Shown here piece after piece: positions 1-6,589 of a DNA stretch of 9,978 bases (the stretch's first letter is position 1; each line of letters opens with the position of its first letter). The stretch covers positions 1 to 9,978 of the forward strand of contig JAEWQF010000031.1 of the NCBI GenBank assembly GCA_023399295.1, in the 5' to 3' direction. This stretch comes from Bacteroidota bacterium. GTDB lineage: Bacteria; Bacteroidota; Bacteroidia; Bacteroidales; Dysgonomonadaceae. A model generated the notes under the pieces. That model saw only the letters and a program-made list of their open reading frames with translations. It did no database searches and was not told the origin of the DNA. Both the position numbers and the translations under genes were made by a program.

Positions 1-633
1 GCGTTGCAACGGATCCTCTACTCCGACGACAAGCATCTTACAGAAGCACTGCTGCTGGCGCTCGATGACCCCTATGAGCTGATCCGACGTAACGGTGCCC
101 GTTTTGCCGGCTATCACGGTGATGAGCGGCTGATCGCTCCGCTGGTGGAGAGCGTGCTCTTCTCCGATGAGAGCCAGCGCGTACAATATGCCGCACAGGG
201 TTCACTCCCAATGTTCAGTCTGGAAAAGATCCGGGAGGAGATTGGCCGCCAGACAGCAGGTTCCAACCTGACGAAATCCGATGAGGTCGCAGTGAAAATG
301 ACCGCCTATTTTGAGAGTCAGGCGAAACGGTACGACCGATTCCTGGGTGTGATGCAGGATAAAACTGCGGAACCAAAGGATCGGATCTCTGCCATCCGCT
401 TCCTACGCAACTACAACAACCACCTGCAGGTGCCCACGCTCCTGACGCTCCTGAAGGATCAGGACGATGATACGGAGGTAAGGGTGGTACTGGCCGAAGC
501 GCTGGGCTGGTTCCGCTGGAGCGTGCAAAAGGAGAAAATTGTTCAACTGCTGAAGGAGGTTGGCAAGAACAAGGCAACTCCGAAGGAGCTGCGCGATGAG
601 ATTGAGCAGTCGCTGATCAGGTTACAGTCGTAA
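1..633 (+). CDS. HEAT-repeat protein, C-terminal part (5' end outside window)
   Basis: The reading frame is open from the first base of the window to a TAA at 631-633, so only the last 210 codons of the gene are visible. The TTG at position 4 is unlikely to be the real start, because the sequence is already inside a repeat there. The visible protein is a string of amphipathic helix pairs typical of HEAT or PBS-lyase-like repeats: one block at about residues 10-75 (EALLLALDDPYELIRRNGAR), and another at about 125-190 (DRISAIRFLRNY, then VRVVLAEALGWFRW). The helices between them are more charged. No catalytic motif or membrane segment is seen in this part. HEAT repeats form a curved scaffold for binding proteins, and the partner cannot be told from the sequence. 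A signal peptide or other domain upstream is possible but outside the window. The family call is firm; the function is unknown. Confidence 0.8.
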   Translation, partial: ALQRILYSDDKHLTEALLLALDDPYELIRRNGARFAGYHGDERLIAPLVESVLFSDESQRVQYAAQGSLPMFSLEKIREEIGRQTAGSNLTKSDEVAVKMTAYFESQAKRYDRFLGVMQDKTAEPKDRISAIRFLRNYNNHLQVPTLLTLLKDQDDDTEVRVVLAEALGWFRWSVQKEKIVQLLKEVGKNKATPKELRDEIEQSLIRLQS

Positions 634-745
634 CCTGGTCGCGGCAAGTTTATATCAACGAAACGAACCCTTGCGGGCATTAGTTGTTACCATGCTGAAT
701 GTTCCGTTCTTTCGGGATAAGTATAGACTTTACAAATTGATTCAT

Positions 746-1099
746 ATGAAACCATCAGTAGTTAATTTTATCAATGGGCTTATATTGATAATTGCAGGCC
801 TTTATGGCTATTTTGGAATTACAGGCAGCACAGGTACATCATCCGTGACGGCATTGATCCCAACAATGTTTGGATTGCTATTGATTGCGTTGAGTTTCTG
901 TTGGAATAAAGCTCCCAAAGTTATTTCACACATTGCAATAGTGCTCACCTTGTTGCTGTTTGTGATGGTAATCAACAGGTTTATGAAAATAGAAATCTGG
1001 AATGAGACAAAATATATATTCCTAACCTGTATGATCAGTAATGGCTTTGCTTTATTTGTATTTGTCAGAAGCTTTGTTATAGCAAGGACTAAGAAATGA
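746..1099 (+). CDS. Small four-helix integral membrane protein, uncharacterised, AT-rich
   Basis: I chose the ATG at 746, giving 117 residues. The frame also runs back to a TTG at 671, but the 25 extra residues are polar and sit before the natural start of the first hydrophobic helix. Predicted membrane segments are at about residues 5-24, 34-52, 59-77 and 88-112, followed by a basic tail (RSFVIARTKK). The stretch SVTALIPTMFGLLL, the early GLY-GYF turn and the RSF-x-x-AR tail resemble a small, uncharacterised membrane family that I recall from planctomycetes, verrucomicrobia and some Bacteroidetes. That match is from memory. Codons are AT-rich (TTA, ATA and AAA are common, and AGG occurs), unlike all other genes here, and 721-1080 has about 35% G+C. 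This suggests horizontal acquisition or weak expression. It stands alone: 112 bases after the HEAT gene and tail to tail with yebC. No TAnnTTTG promoter was seen upstream. Confidence 0.7.
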   Translation: MKPSVVNFINGLILIIAGLYGYFGITGSTGTSSVTALIPTMFGLLLIALSFCWNKAPKVISHIAIVLTLLLFVMVINRFMKIEIWNETKYIFLTCMISNGFALFVFVRSFVIARTKK

Positions 1100-1145
1100 A
1101 TGTAGTTAAATAGACTGACGTGGGTTTTTGATAATTTGTCCTCTC

Positions 1146-1856
1146 TTACGCCATGTTGTGGAAGACGTTCTGCACATCTTCGTCCTCTTCGAACTTGTCG
1201 AGCAGCTTCTCGATCTGGGCGCGTTGCTCCTTATCCAGCTCCTTGGTGTCGTGCGGGATCCGCTCGAATTCGGCAGAATGGATCTCGAAGCCGTTCTCCT
1301 CGAGATAGGACTGGATGTCGGAATAAGATTTGAACTCGCCGTAGAGCAGGATCTCACCTTCCTCCACCTCCAGCTCGTCCACGCCATAGTCGATCAGTTC
1401 CAGTTCCAGATCCTCAATGGAGACACCCGCTTTCTCGGCGATCCTGAAAACGCACTTGTGGTCGAAGAGGAACTCGAGGCTGCCCGAGGTGCCAAGTGAA
1501 CCGCCATGCTTGTTGAAGTAGCTGCGCACGTTGGCCACGGTACGGGTGGGGTTGTCGGTGGCGGTCTCCACCACGATGGCGATGCCGAAAGGTCCGTACC
1601 CTTCGTAGACCATCTCCTTGTAGTCGGAGACATCCTTGTCGGTGGCCTTCTTGATGGCCCGTTCGACGTTTTCCTTGGGCATGTTCTCCTTCTTGGCCTG
1701 CTGCACCAGCACGCGCAGGCGGGGGTTGGTGTCGGGTTCAGACCCTCCCTCGCGTACGGCGATGGTGATCTGTTTTCCCAGTTTGGTGAAGACGCGGGCC
1801 ATGTTGCCCCAACGTTTCATTTTGGTTGCTTTCCTGTATTCAAATGCTCTTCCCAT
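1146..1856 (-). CDS. yebC: YebC/PmpR (TACO1) family protein
   Basis: The protein has 236 residues, close to the usual 235-250 of the family. The start is supported by the Bacteroidetes-type N terminus MGRAFEYRKATKMKRWGNMA, followed by the family core: FTKLGKQI (23-30), REGG (35-38), NPRLR (44-48), then NMPKENVERAIKKA (58-71). Next come YEGYGPFGIAIVVETATDN (84-102), the NVRSYFNKHGGSLG block (109-122), and an acidic C-terminal half. Family members were long annotated as transcriptional regulators. Work on mitochondrial TACO1 and bacterial YebC now points to a ribosome-associated factor that helps translation, including at proline-rich stretches. The gene lies 87 bases downstream of pheT on the same strand. 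I found no promoter of the Bacteroidetes type in the gap, so co-transcription with pheT is likely, and that fits a role in translation. No clear terminator follows it. Confidence 0.93.
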   Translation of the reverse strand: MGRAFEYRKATKMKRWGNMARVFTKLGKQITIAVREGGSEPDTNPRLRVLVQQAKKENMPKENVERAIKKATDKDVSDYKEMVYEGYGPFGIAIVVETATDNPTRTVANVRSYFNKHGGSLGTSGSLEFLFDHKCVFRIAEKAGVSIEDLELELIDYGVDELEVEEGEILLYGEFKSYSDIQSYLEENGFEIHSAEFERIPHDTKELDKEQRAQIEKLLDKFEEDEDVQNVFHNMA

Positions 1857-1872
1857 AATGTTTTTATCTGAT

Positions 1873-1899
1873 CCCGGCCCTACTTGAAGGCTAATCGGG
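1873..1899 (-). promoter_or_regulatory. Predicted RNA hairpin in the pheT-yebC gap
   Basis: Read on the minus strand, an outer CCCG/CGGG stem (4 bp) encloses an inner GCCTT/AGGGC stem (5 bp with one G-U wobble), with loop CAAGT and a four-base bulge (ATTA) on the 5' side. On the plus strand the wobble becomes a C-A mismatch, so the fold favours minus-strand RNA, the direction of pheT and yebC. No run of U follows, so it is not a standard terminator. It begins 45 bases after the pheT stop and ends 16 bases before the yebC start. It could be an RNA-processing, stability or translation-control element. Its function is inferred only from position and pairing. Confidence 0.35.
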
Positions 1900-1943
1900 T
1901 CTGTTTTAAGAATGTTATTTTTTTTTACCCATACATCAACCCC

Positions 1944-4406
1944 TCATCGCAGCTGTGCGCCCAGCTCTCGTTCCAGGTTCTGCTGTATCCGTTGCATCAC
2001 CCCTTCGATCTGTTTGTCGTTCAGTGTTTTTGTTTCATCCTGTATCTTGAAGTTGACCGCGTATGATTTTTTTCCCTCCGGCAGGTTCTTTCCTTCATAG
2101 ACGTCGAAGAGGATCACCTGCTTGAGCAGCTTCTTCTCGGTAGCGAGGGCGATCTGTTCAATCTGTGCAAAGGTGACGTTTTTATCGATCAGCAGCGCCA
2201 GATCCCTGCTCACGGCCGGGAAACGGGCAATCTCCGAAAAATGGACGGACTGCTTGTCGCTCTCCAGTATCAGCTTGTCCCAGTTCATCTCGGCGAAGTA
2301 TACCTCGGTGTCGATGTCAAACTGTTTGTAGAGCTGCGGCGCCACAACTCCGAAACTGCCGATCACCTCCTTGCGGGTGCGCAGTGTCATTGCTGAACTG
2401 TAGAGATCGTTCTGCAGTTGCTCGTAGCGGATGCTGTTACCCTGGAAACCGAGCCTTCTGAGGATGTTCTCGAGGTGCGCTTTCAGTTCGTAGACGCTGC
2501 TCTCTTCCTCAGCAGCGGCCCAGTTCTTGGAAGTGCGCTTGCCGCAAATCCAGAGAGCCATCCGCGTCTCTTCGGAGTAGGGTGCCAGGATCTGGGCCTG
2601 TTGCTGCTCCCCGCTGTCATAATGATAGCAGTTGCCGAACTCATAGAGGCGGAGGTCGCCCTGCTTACGGTTGCGGTTGTAGGCGATGCTCTCCAGTCCC
2701 CCGAACAGCATTGTCTGCCGCATCACACTCAGATCACCACTCAGCGGGTTCACCAGTGAGATGCAGTCTGTGGCGGGGTAGGAGGTGAGCGGCTCGTAAT
2801 AACTCCTCTTGGTGAGCGAGTTGTTGAGTATTTCGTTGAATCCGGCGGCGGTAAGCTGCTCGGAGATCAGGGTCTGCAGCCTGTGCTTGCGGTCGGTTGC
2901 AGTCTGGAAAGAGAGGTTTCCTTTCAGCGAGTGGCTGAACGCCACATTGTTGTATCCGTAGATGCGAAGGATATCTTCGATCACATCCACATCACGGGTC
3001 ACATCCACACGATAGGTGGGTATGCGCAGTGTCAGCTCCTGGTCGTTCTCCTGCTCGATTGTGATCTCCAGGCTATGGAGGATGCCCTTCACCGTCTCCG
3101 CCGGGATCTCCTTGCCGATGAGCGAATTGATTTTCTTGTATGCAAGGGTAACGGAGGCTCTCTCAATCGGGTTGGGGTAGATGTCCCGTATCTCGCCTTC
3201 TACGGTGCCTCCTGCCAGCTCCTTCACCAGCAGGGCTGCGCGCTTCAGTACGTAGACCGTGTTGTTGGGATCGGCTCCCCTTTCGAAGCGGAAGGAGGAG
3301 TCGGTGTTAAGGCCGTGCCGACGGGCGGTCTTGCGTACCCGGGTAGGGTTGAAGTAGGCCGACTCGATGAAGATGTCGCGGGTTTCTTGGGTGACACCCG
3401 AATGGAGGCCACCAAAAACGCCGGCGATGCACATCCCCTCCTCGCTGTTGCAGATCATCAGGTCGTTGTCGCTCAGCTCCCGCTCCTGTTCGTCGAGTGT
3501 CACAAATTTTGTTTTGTCGGGCAGGGTGCGCACCACCACCTCATTGCCTTTGATCTGGGCCGCATCGAACGCATGCAGAGGGTGTCCCGTCTCATGCAGC
3601 ACAAAATTGGTGATGTCCACAATGTTGTTGATGGGGCGCAGGCCGATCACCTGCAGCCGGTTCTTCAGCCAGTCGGGGCTCTCCTGAACGGTGACACCAC
3701 GGATGGTGAGTCCGGAGTAGCGGGGACAGGCTTCCAGGTCCTCTACGATTACCTCGATACCGCCTTCCATCTTGTCTGGGGCAAACGCATCGACCGAGGG
3801 CTTCTGCAGTTTGCAGGGGATGCCCGCCTGTGTGAGGCAAGCTGCCAGGTCGCGCGCCACACCATAGTGGGAGGCCGCATCCACCCGGTTGGGGGTGATA
3901 TCCACCTCCAGCACCCAGTCGCTCTTCACATTGTAGTACTCTTTCGCAGGGGTACCCACCACCGCATCGGGGGGAAGGACAATGATGCCGTCGTGCGAGG
4001 TGCCGATACCGATCTCATCCTCGGCACAGATCATTCCGAACGACTCTTCGCCGCGAATCTTGGAGCGCTTGATGGTGATCTCCTCCTCACCAAACCAGAG
4101 CCTCGTGCCCACGGTAGCCACCACCACCTTCTGCCCGGCAGCCACGTTGGGCGCCCCGCAGACAATTTTCAGCGGCTCCCCGCCGTTGCCGGTGTTTACG
4201 GTAGTGAGGTGCAGGTGATCGGAATTGGGATGCCCGGTGCAGGTGAGTACCTCACCGATCACCAGTCCCTCCAGGCCACCACGGATGGTTTGGATCTCCT
4301 CCACGCTGCCTGTTTCCAGTCCGATGGAGGTGAGCATGTCGGCCGTCTGTTGCGGCGTCATCTCAAATTGCAGATATTCCTTGAGCCAGTTGTATGAAAT
4401 GTTCAT
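1944..4406 (-). CDS. pheT: Phenylalanine--tRNA ligase beta subunit
   Basis: This is the beta chain of the alpha2-beta2 phenylalanyl-tRNA synthetase, a cytosolic enzyme that charges tRNA-Phe. At 820 residues it has the full length expected, and MNISYNWLKEYL is the standard N terminus, which fixes the start. Domains in order: an N-terminal coiled segment, then an EMAP/tRNA-binding OB fold at about 42-155 (LVIGEVLTCTGHPNSDHLHL and the CGAPNV motif at 83-88). A B3/B4 region follows at about 215-395 with the editing site area (RPINNIVDITNFVLHETGHPLHAFD starting at 257; RHGLNTDSSFRFERGADP ending at 380). The B5 domain is at about 410-485 and the catalytic-like core at about 490-690. The anticodon-binding FDX-ACB domain is at about 722-819 (FPAVSRDLALLID). 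pheS is not adjacent, since pgk lies upstream. In many bacteria pheS and pheT form one operon, so the pair is probably split here. A promoter and an 80-base leader precede it. Confidence 0.97.
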   Translation of the reverse strand: MNISYNWLKEYLQFEMTPQQTADMLTSIGLETGSVEEIQTIRGGLEGLVIGEVLTCTGHPNSDHLHLTTVNTGNGGEPLKIVCGAPNVAAGQKVVVATVGTRLWFGEEEITIKRSKIRGEESFGMICAEDEIGIGTSHDGIIVLPPDAVVGTPAKEYYNVKSDWVLEVDITPNRVDAASHYGVARDLAACLTQAGIPCKLQKPSVDAFAPDKMEGGIEVIVEDLEACPRYSGLTIRGVTVQESPDWLKNRLQVIGLRPINNIVDITNFVLHETGHPLHAFDAAQIKGNEVVVRTLPDKTKFVTLDEQERELSDNDLMICNSEEGMCIAGVFGGLHSGVTQETRDIFIESAYFNPTRVRKTARRHGLNTDSSFRFERGADPNNTVYVLKRAALLVKELAGGTVEGEIRDIYPNPIERASVTLAYKKINSLIGKEIPAETVKGILHSLEITIEQENDQELTLRIPTYRVDVTRDVDVIEDILRIYGYNNVAFSHSLKGNLSFQTATDRKHRLQTLISEQLTAAGFNEILNNSLTKRSYYEPLTSYPATDCISLVNPLSGDLSVMRQTMLFGGLESIAYNRNRKQGDLRLYEFGNCYHYDSGEQQQAQILAPYSEETRMALWICGKRTSKNWAAAEEESSVYELKAHLENILRRLGFQGNSIRYEQLQNDLYSSAMTLRTRKEVIGSFGVVAPQLYKQFDIDTEVYFAEMNWDKLILESDKQSVHFSEIARFPAVSRDLALLIDKNVTFAQIEQIALATEKKLLKQVILFDVYEGKNLPEGKKSYAVNFKIQDETKTLNDKQIEGVMQRIQQNLERELGAQLR

Positions 4407-4438
4407 GATCGATTGATTGATTCAGATTGAAGCAGCAT
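4403..4438 (-). promoter_or_regulatory. Short upstream ORF overlapping the pheT start (ATGA)
   Basis: On the minus strand an ATG at 4438-4436 opens an 11-codon reading frame, MLLQSESINRS. It ends in TGA at 4405-4403, so its stop overlaps the pheT ATG (4406-4404) in the ATGA arrangement typical of translational coupling. It contains no Phe codon, so it is not a classical attenuation leader peptide. Part of it is a GATT tandem repeat (4411-4422 on the plus strand). It is short enough to occur by chance, and there is no evidence yet that it is translated. Confidence 0.25.
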
Positions 4439-4455
4439 GGTTGTGATTGTGACAG

Positions 4456-4476
4456 ACAGAACGCTACTGCTTCTGT
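4456..4476 (-). promoter_or_regulatory. Predicted hairpin in the pheT 5' leader
   Basis: The arms ACAGAA and TTCTGT form a perfect 6-bp inverted repeat. Inside it a further GC/GC pair of base pairs can form with a single-base bulge, leaving a four-base loop (AGTA on the minus strand). It would start about 8-10 bases after the transcription start expected from the -7 box at 4490-4497. There is no U-run after it, so it is not a terminator by itself. A role in mRNA stability or translation of pheT is an inference. Confidence 0.35.
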
Positions 4477-4489
4477 TTGAAATTGAGGC

Positions 4490-4522
4490 CAAAATTACAA
4501 AAAAATGATGAGATAACACAAA
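4490..4522 (-). promoter_or_regulatory. Bacteroidetes-type promoter of pheT
   Basis: On the minus strand the -7 box TAATTTTG (4497 down to 4490) matches the consensus TAnnTTTG exactly. A TTTG that could serve as the -33 element lies at 4522-4519, with 21 bases between, close to the usual spacing. It is placed just downstream of the pgk terminator and about 85 bases upstream of the pheT ATG. It is the best-formed promoter in the window. Confidence 0.65.
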
Positions 4523-4538
4523 GGGAAGGGTGCAAATC

Positions 4539-4570
4539 AAAAAACCGCACGAACAGGTTGTTCGTACGGT
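4539..4570 (-). terminator. Rho-independent terminator after pgk
   Basis: On the minus strand, arms of 11 bases (ACCGTACGAAC and GTTCGTGCGGT) pair completely with one U-G wobble around a five-base loop, and are followed directly by six T (4544 down to 4539). On the plus strand the wobble becomes a C-A mismatch and there is no T-run, so it acts in the minus direction. It starts 42 bases after the pgk stop and separates pgk from the pheT promoter. Confidence 0.88.
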
Positions 4571-4612
4571 CTATGATTCGAATGGGACACCCGTTGGCCT
4601 CCCATTGGTTTG

Positions 4613-5875
4613 TTAGTGTCCGCGGATCGCTTCGATGCCGGGAAGTACTTTTCCCTCAATCATCTCCAGCAGGGCACCCCCACCGGTAGAGACGTAGGAT
4701 ACCTGGTCTGCATGGCCGAACTTGTTCACGCAGGCTACCGAGTCGCCACCACCCACCAGCGAGAAAGCGCCTTTCCTGGTGGCTTCCACAATCGCTTCGG
4801 AGACGGCACGTGATCCCTTGTCGAAGTTGTCGAACTCGAACACACCCACCGGTCCGTTCCAGAGGATGGTTTTGGAGTTCCTGATCACCTCGGTGAACAG
4901 TTTCTCCGCGTCAGGACCGATGTCGAGGCCTTCCCATCCGTCGGGTATCGCTTTCACCGATGAGAAGCCGGTGTTGGCATCGTTGCTGAAGCTGTCGGCG
5001 ATCTTGGCATCCGAGGCCAGCACCAGGTTCACACCCTTCTCTTTTGCCATCTCCACCAGTTCGCGGGCCAGCTCCAGCTTGTCGTTCTCCACGATGGAGT
5101 CGCCAATGGTGCCGCCAAAAGCCTTGGCGAAGGTATAGGTCATGCCGCCCGCCAGGATCAGGTTGTCCACCTTGTCGAGCAGGTTGCGGATGATCTCGAT
5201 CTTGGAGGATACCTTCGAGCCACCCATGATGGCGGTGAAAGGACGTTCGGTATCTTTCATCACCTTCTCTACGGCAGTGATTTCATTCTGCAGGAGGTAA
5301 CCGAACAGCTTGTGGTCCGCATCGAAGAAATCGGCAATCAGTGCCGTGGAGGCATGCGCCCGGTGAGCGGTACCAAAGGCGTCGTTCACATAGACGTCGG
5401 CGTAGGAGGCCAGCTTGCTGGTGAACTCCTTCTGAGATTCCTTCACCGCCTTCTTGACAGCTGCAACTTCTTCATCGGTGGCATCGTCGGCCACGCCACG
5501 GGGTTTGCCTTCCTCTTCGGCATAAAAGCGAAGATTTTCCAGCAACAGTGCTTCACCCGGACGCAGTGCAGCTGCTTTCGCTTCGGTCTCATCACCGATG
5601 CAGTCATCGGCAAACTGAACATCTACACCCAGTAGCTCCGATACGCGGGGCAGGATGTGACGCAGTGAGAACTTATCGGTTGCTCCTTTCGGACGTCCCA
5701 GGTGTGATCCGATGATCACGCTGCCACCCTCCTTCAGAATTTTCTTCAGTGTGGGTACGGCTGCCCGGATGCGGGTGTCGTCAGTGATGAGAAAGTTTTC
5801 GTTGAGTGGCACATTGAAATCCACGCGAACGAATGCCTTTTTACCGGCAAAATTGAATGAGTCCATTGTTTGCAT
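4613..5875 (-). CDS. pgk: Phosphoglycerate kinase
   Basis: PGK is a cytosolic monomeric glycolytic enzyme that transfers phosphate between 1,3-bisphosphoglycerate and ADP. I chose the ATG at 5875 (MQTMDSFNFAGKKAFVRVDF), giving 420 residues. The frame runs up to an ATG at 5944, but that codon lies upstream of the promoter's -7 box, so it cannot be used. Visible motifs: RVDFNVP (17-23) and SHLGRP (57-62) of the 3-phosphoglycerate basic patch, NDAFGTAHR (164-172), the GGSKVS hinge region (218-223), WEGLDIGP (314-321), NGPVGVFE (340-347), and the nucleotide-binding GGGDS (375-379) followed by STGGGA (396-401). A charged insertion of about 30 residues (about 119-151, from AEEEGKPRG to SQKEF) makes it longer than PGKs of about 390 residues. 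I know the same insertion from Bacteroides enzymes. It has its own promoter and terminator, so it is probably monocistronic. Confidence 0.97.
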   Translation of the reverse strand: MQTMDSFNFAGKKAFVRVDFNVPLNENFLITDDTRIRAAVPTLKKILKEGGSVIIGSHLGRPKGATDKFSLRHILPRVSELLGVDVQFADDCIGDETEAKAAALRPGEALLLENLRFYAEEEGKPRGVADDATDEEVAAVKKAVKESQKEFTSKLASYADVYVNDAFGTAHRAHASTALIADFFDADHKLFGYLLQNEITAVEKVMKDTERPFTAIMGGSKVSSKIEIIRNLLDKVDNLILAGGMTYTFAKAFGGTIGDSIVENDKLELARELVEMAKEKGVNLVLASDAKIADSFSNDANTGFSSVKAIPDGWEGLDIGPDAEKLFTEVIRNSKTILWNGPVGVFEFDNFDKGSRAVSEAIVEATRKGAFSLVGGGDSVACVNKFGHADQVSYVSTGGGALLEMIEGKVLPGIEAIRGH

Positions 5876-5933
5876 AGTGCTCTGTTTATTTTGTTGAAGT
5901 GTGAGATCTCTGACCGATTGATAAACCTGGTTG

Positions 5934-5941
5934 CAAAGATA
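5934..5941 (-). promoter_or_regulatory. -7 box of the pgk promoter
   Basis: TATCTTTG on the minus strand (5941 down to 5934) matches TAnnTTTG exactly. Transcription would begin near 5928, giving a leader of about 53 bases before the ATG at 5875. No clear TTTG -33 element is present at the usual distance; the nearest TTG (5969-5967) is 25 bases away. The A/T-rich stretch just upstream (5942-5963) is typical of strong promoters. Confidence 0.6.
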
Positions 5942-5983
5942 CAATTTTTTTACAGAAAAATTTCTTCAATCGCCACGAATTGT

Positions 5984-6406
5984 TCAACCTTCATTCACCA
6001 CCACTTCGTAGCTCACCGGCACCGCTTTCTTGTACATGGCCAGTACCCCGCAGTAGTTTTCGAACGAAAGCCTACAGGCCCGTTCCAGCTTTTCTTTCGG
6101 GAGGTTTTCGCCTGCAAGGCTGTAGACCACCTTCAGGGAGGTATATTGCTTGGGATGCTCATCGGTCATCTCCGCATCAATACGGATGTCGAATTTCTTC
6201 AGCTCGATGCGCATCTTGCGTGCCATCTCCACCACATCCAAGCCCGAGCAACCGGCAGCCGCGATCAGCAATAGTTTTTTCGGCCGGGGACCGGCATCGT
6301 CACCACCCTGCTCCACTCCCAGATCGATTGACAGGGTGTGTCCGTCAACCTCGGTATCGAAAATATTGTGCTCTCTCCAAATTGTCTGTATGGAATGTGT
6401 TGCCAT
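5984..6406 (-). CDS. OsmC/Ohr family protein (thiol peroxidase-like)
   Basis: The protein has 140 residues, the usual size for OsmC-like proteins, which are cytosolic enzymes that reduce organic hydroperoxides with a reactive cysteine pair. Cys53 lies in the motif LLIAAAGCSGLDVVEMARKM (46-65), at the start of the long central helix. Cys119 lies in RLSFENYCGVLAM (112-124). These match the peroxidatic and resolving cysteines of the family. A third cysteine (Cys111) is also present. The N-terminal strand region includes DGHTLSIDLG and GGDDAGPRPKKLL, where family members carry the G-x-xP-x-(E/K)-LL signature. It is read divergently from the asparaginase gene, with 183 bases between the starts, and lies 108 bases upstream of pgk, which has its own promoter. 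I found no good promoter for it. It belongs to the OsmC-like (YhfA-type) group rather than clearly to Ohr, so the substrate is uncertain. Confidence 0.9.
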   Translation of the reverse strand: MATHSIQTIWREHNIFDTEVDGHTLSIDLGVEQGGDDAGPRPKKLLLIAAAGCSGLDVVEMARKMRIELKKFDIRIDAEMTDEHPKQYTSLKVVYSLAGENLPKEKLERACRLSFENYCGVLAMYKKAVPVSYEVVVNEG

Positions 6407-6564
6407 CTGTTTCTGTTTTTATGATGATTATTTTCTACCCCGTTAAACAAATTGTTGTCACTTTGGTTCGATGTCGATGAAACCGATGGTTCACAGTTTG
6501 TTGAAACAGCTGCCCACGAATGAAAAAAATATGTCAAAATGAAATCAGATTCAATACAATTTGC

Positions 6565-6572
6565 TACATTTG
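6565..6572 (+). promoter_or_regulatory. -7 box of the asparaginase promoter
   Basis: TACATTTG matches TAnnTTTG exactly, and its last base is 17 bases before the ATG at 6590. Transcription would begin around 6577-6580, giving a very short leader of about 10-13 bases. An in-frame ATG at 6539 lies upstream of this box and so would not be in the mRNA. This decides the gene start. No clear -33 TTTG is visible. Confidence 0.55.
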
Positions 6573-6589
6573 CATCAAATTTCCCCGAC

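Noticed and set aside
634..745. Possible RNA gene or terminator in the gap after the HEAT gene
   Set aside because: The CGGCAAG and CTTGCGG segments do not pair well, there is no T-run, and no tRNA-like cloverleaf can be drawn.
1128..1887. Several plus-strand open frames opposite yebC (for example 1128-1499 and 1506-1871)
   Set aside because: They lie entirely within yebC apart from short ends, have biased low-complexity translations, and match no family I know.
2883..4397. A 504-codon open frame on the plus strand opposite pheT
   Set aside because: It is an antisense shadow of a certain gene. Its translation has no recognisable domain and is rich in His, Val and Gly, as expected from reading GC-rich codons backwards.
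4411..4428. Tandem GATT repeats before pheT as a phase-variation tract
   Set aside because: There are only three perfect units plus a separated fourth, too few for efficient slippage, and they lie outside the pheT coding sequence.
5954..5965. Inverted repeat AGAAA-AA-TTTCT between osmC and pgk as a terminator or operator
   Set aside because: The two-base spacer does not allow a hairpin, and such A/T symmetry is common by chance in an A/T-rich promoter upstream region.
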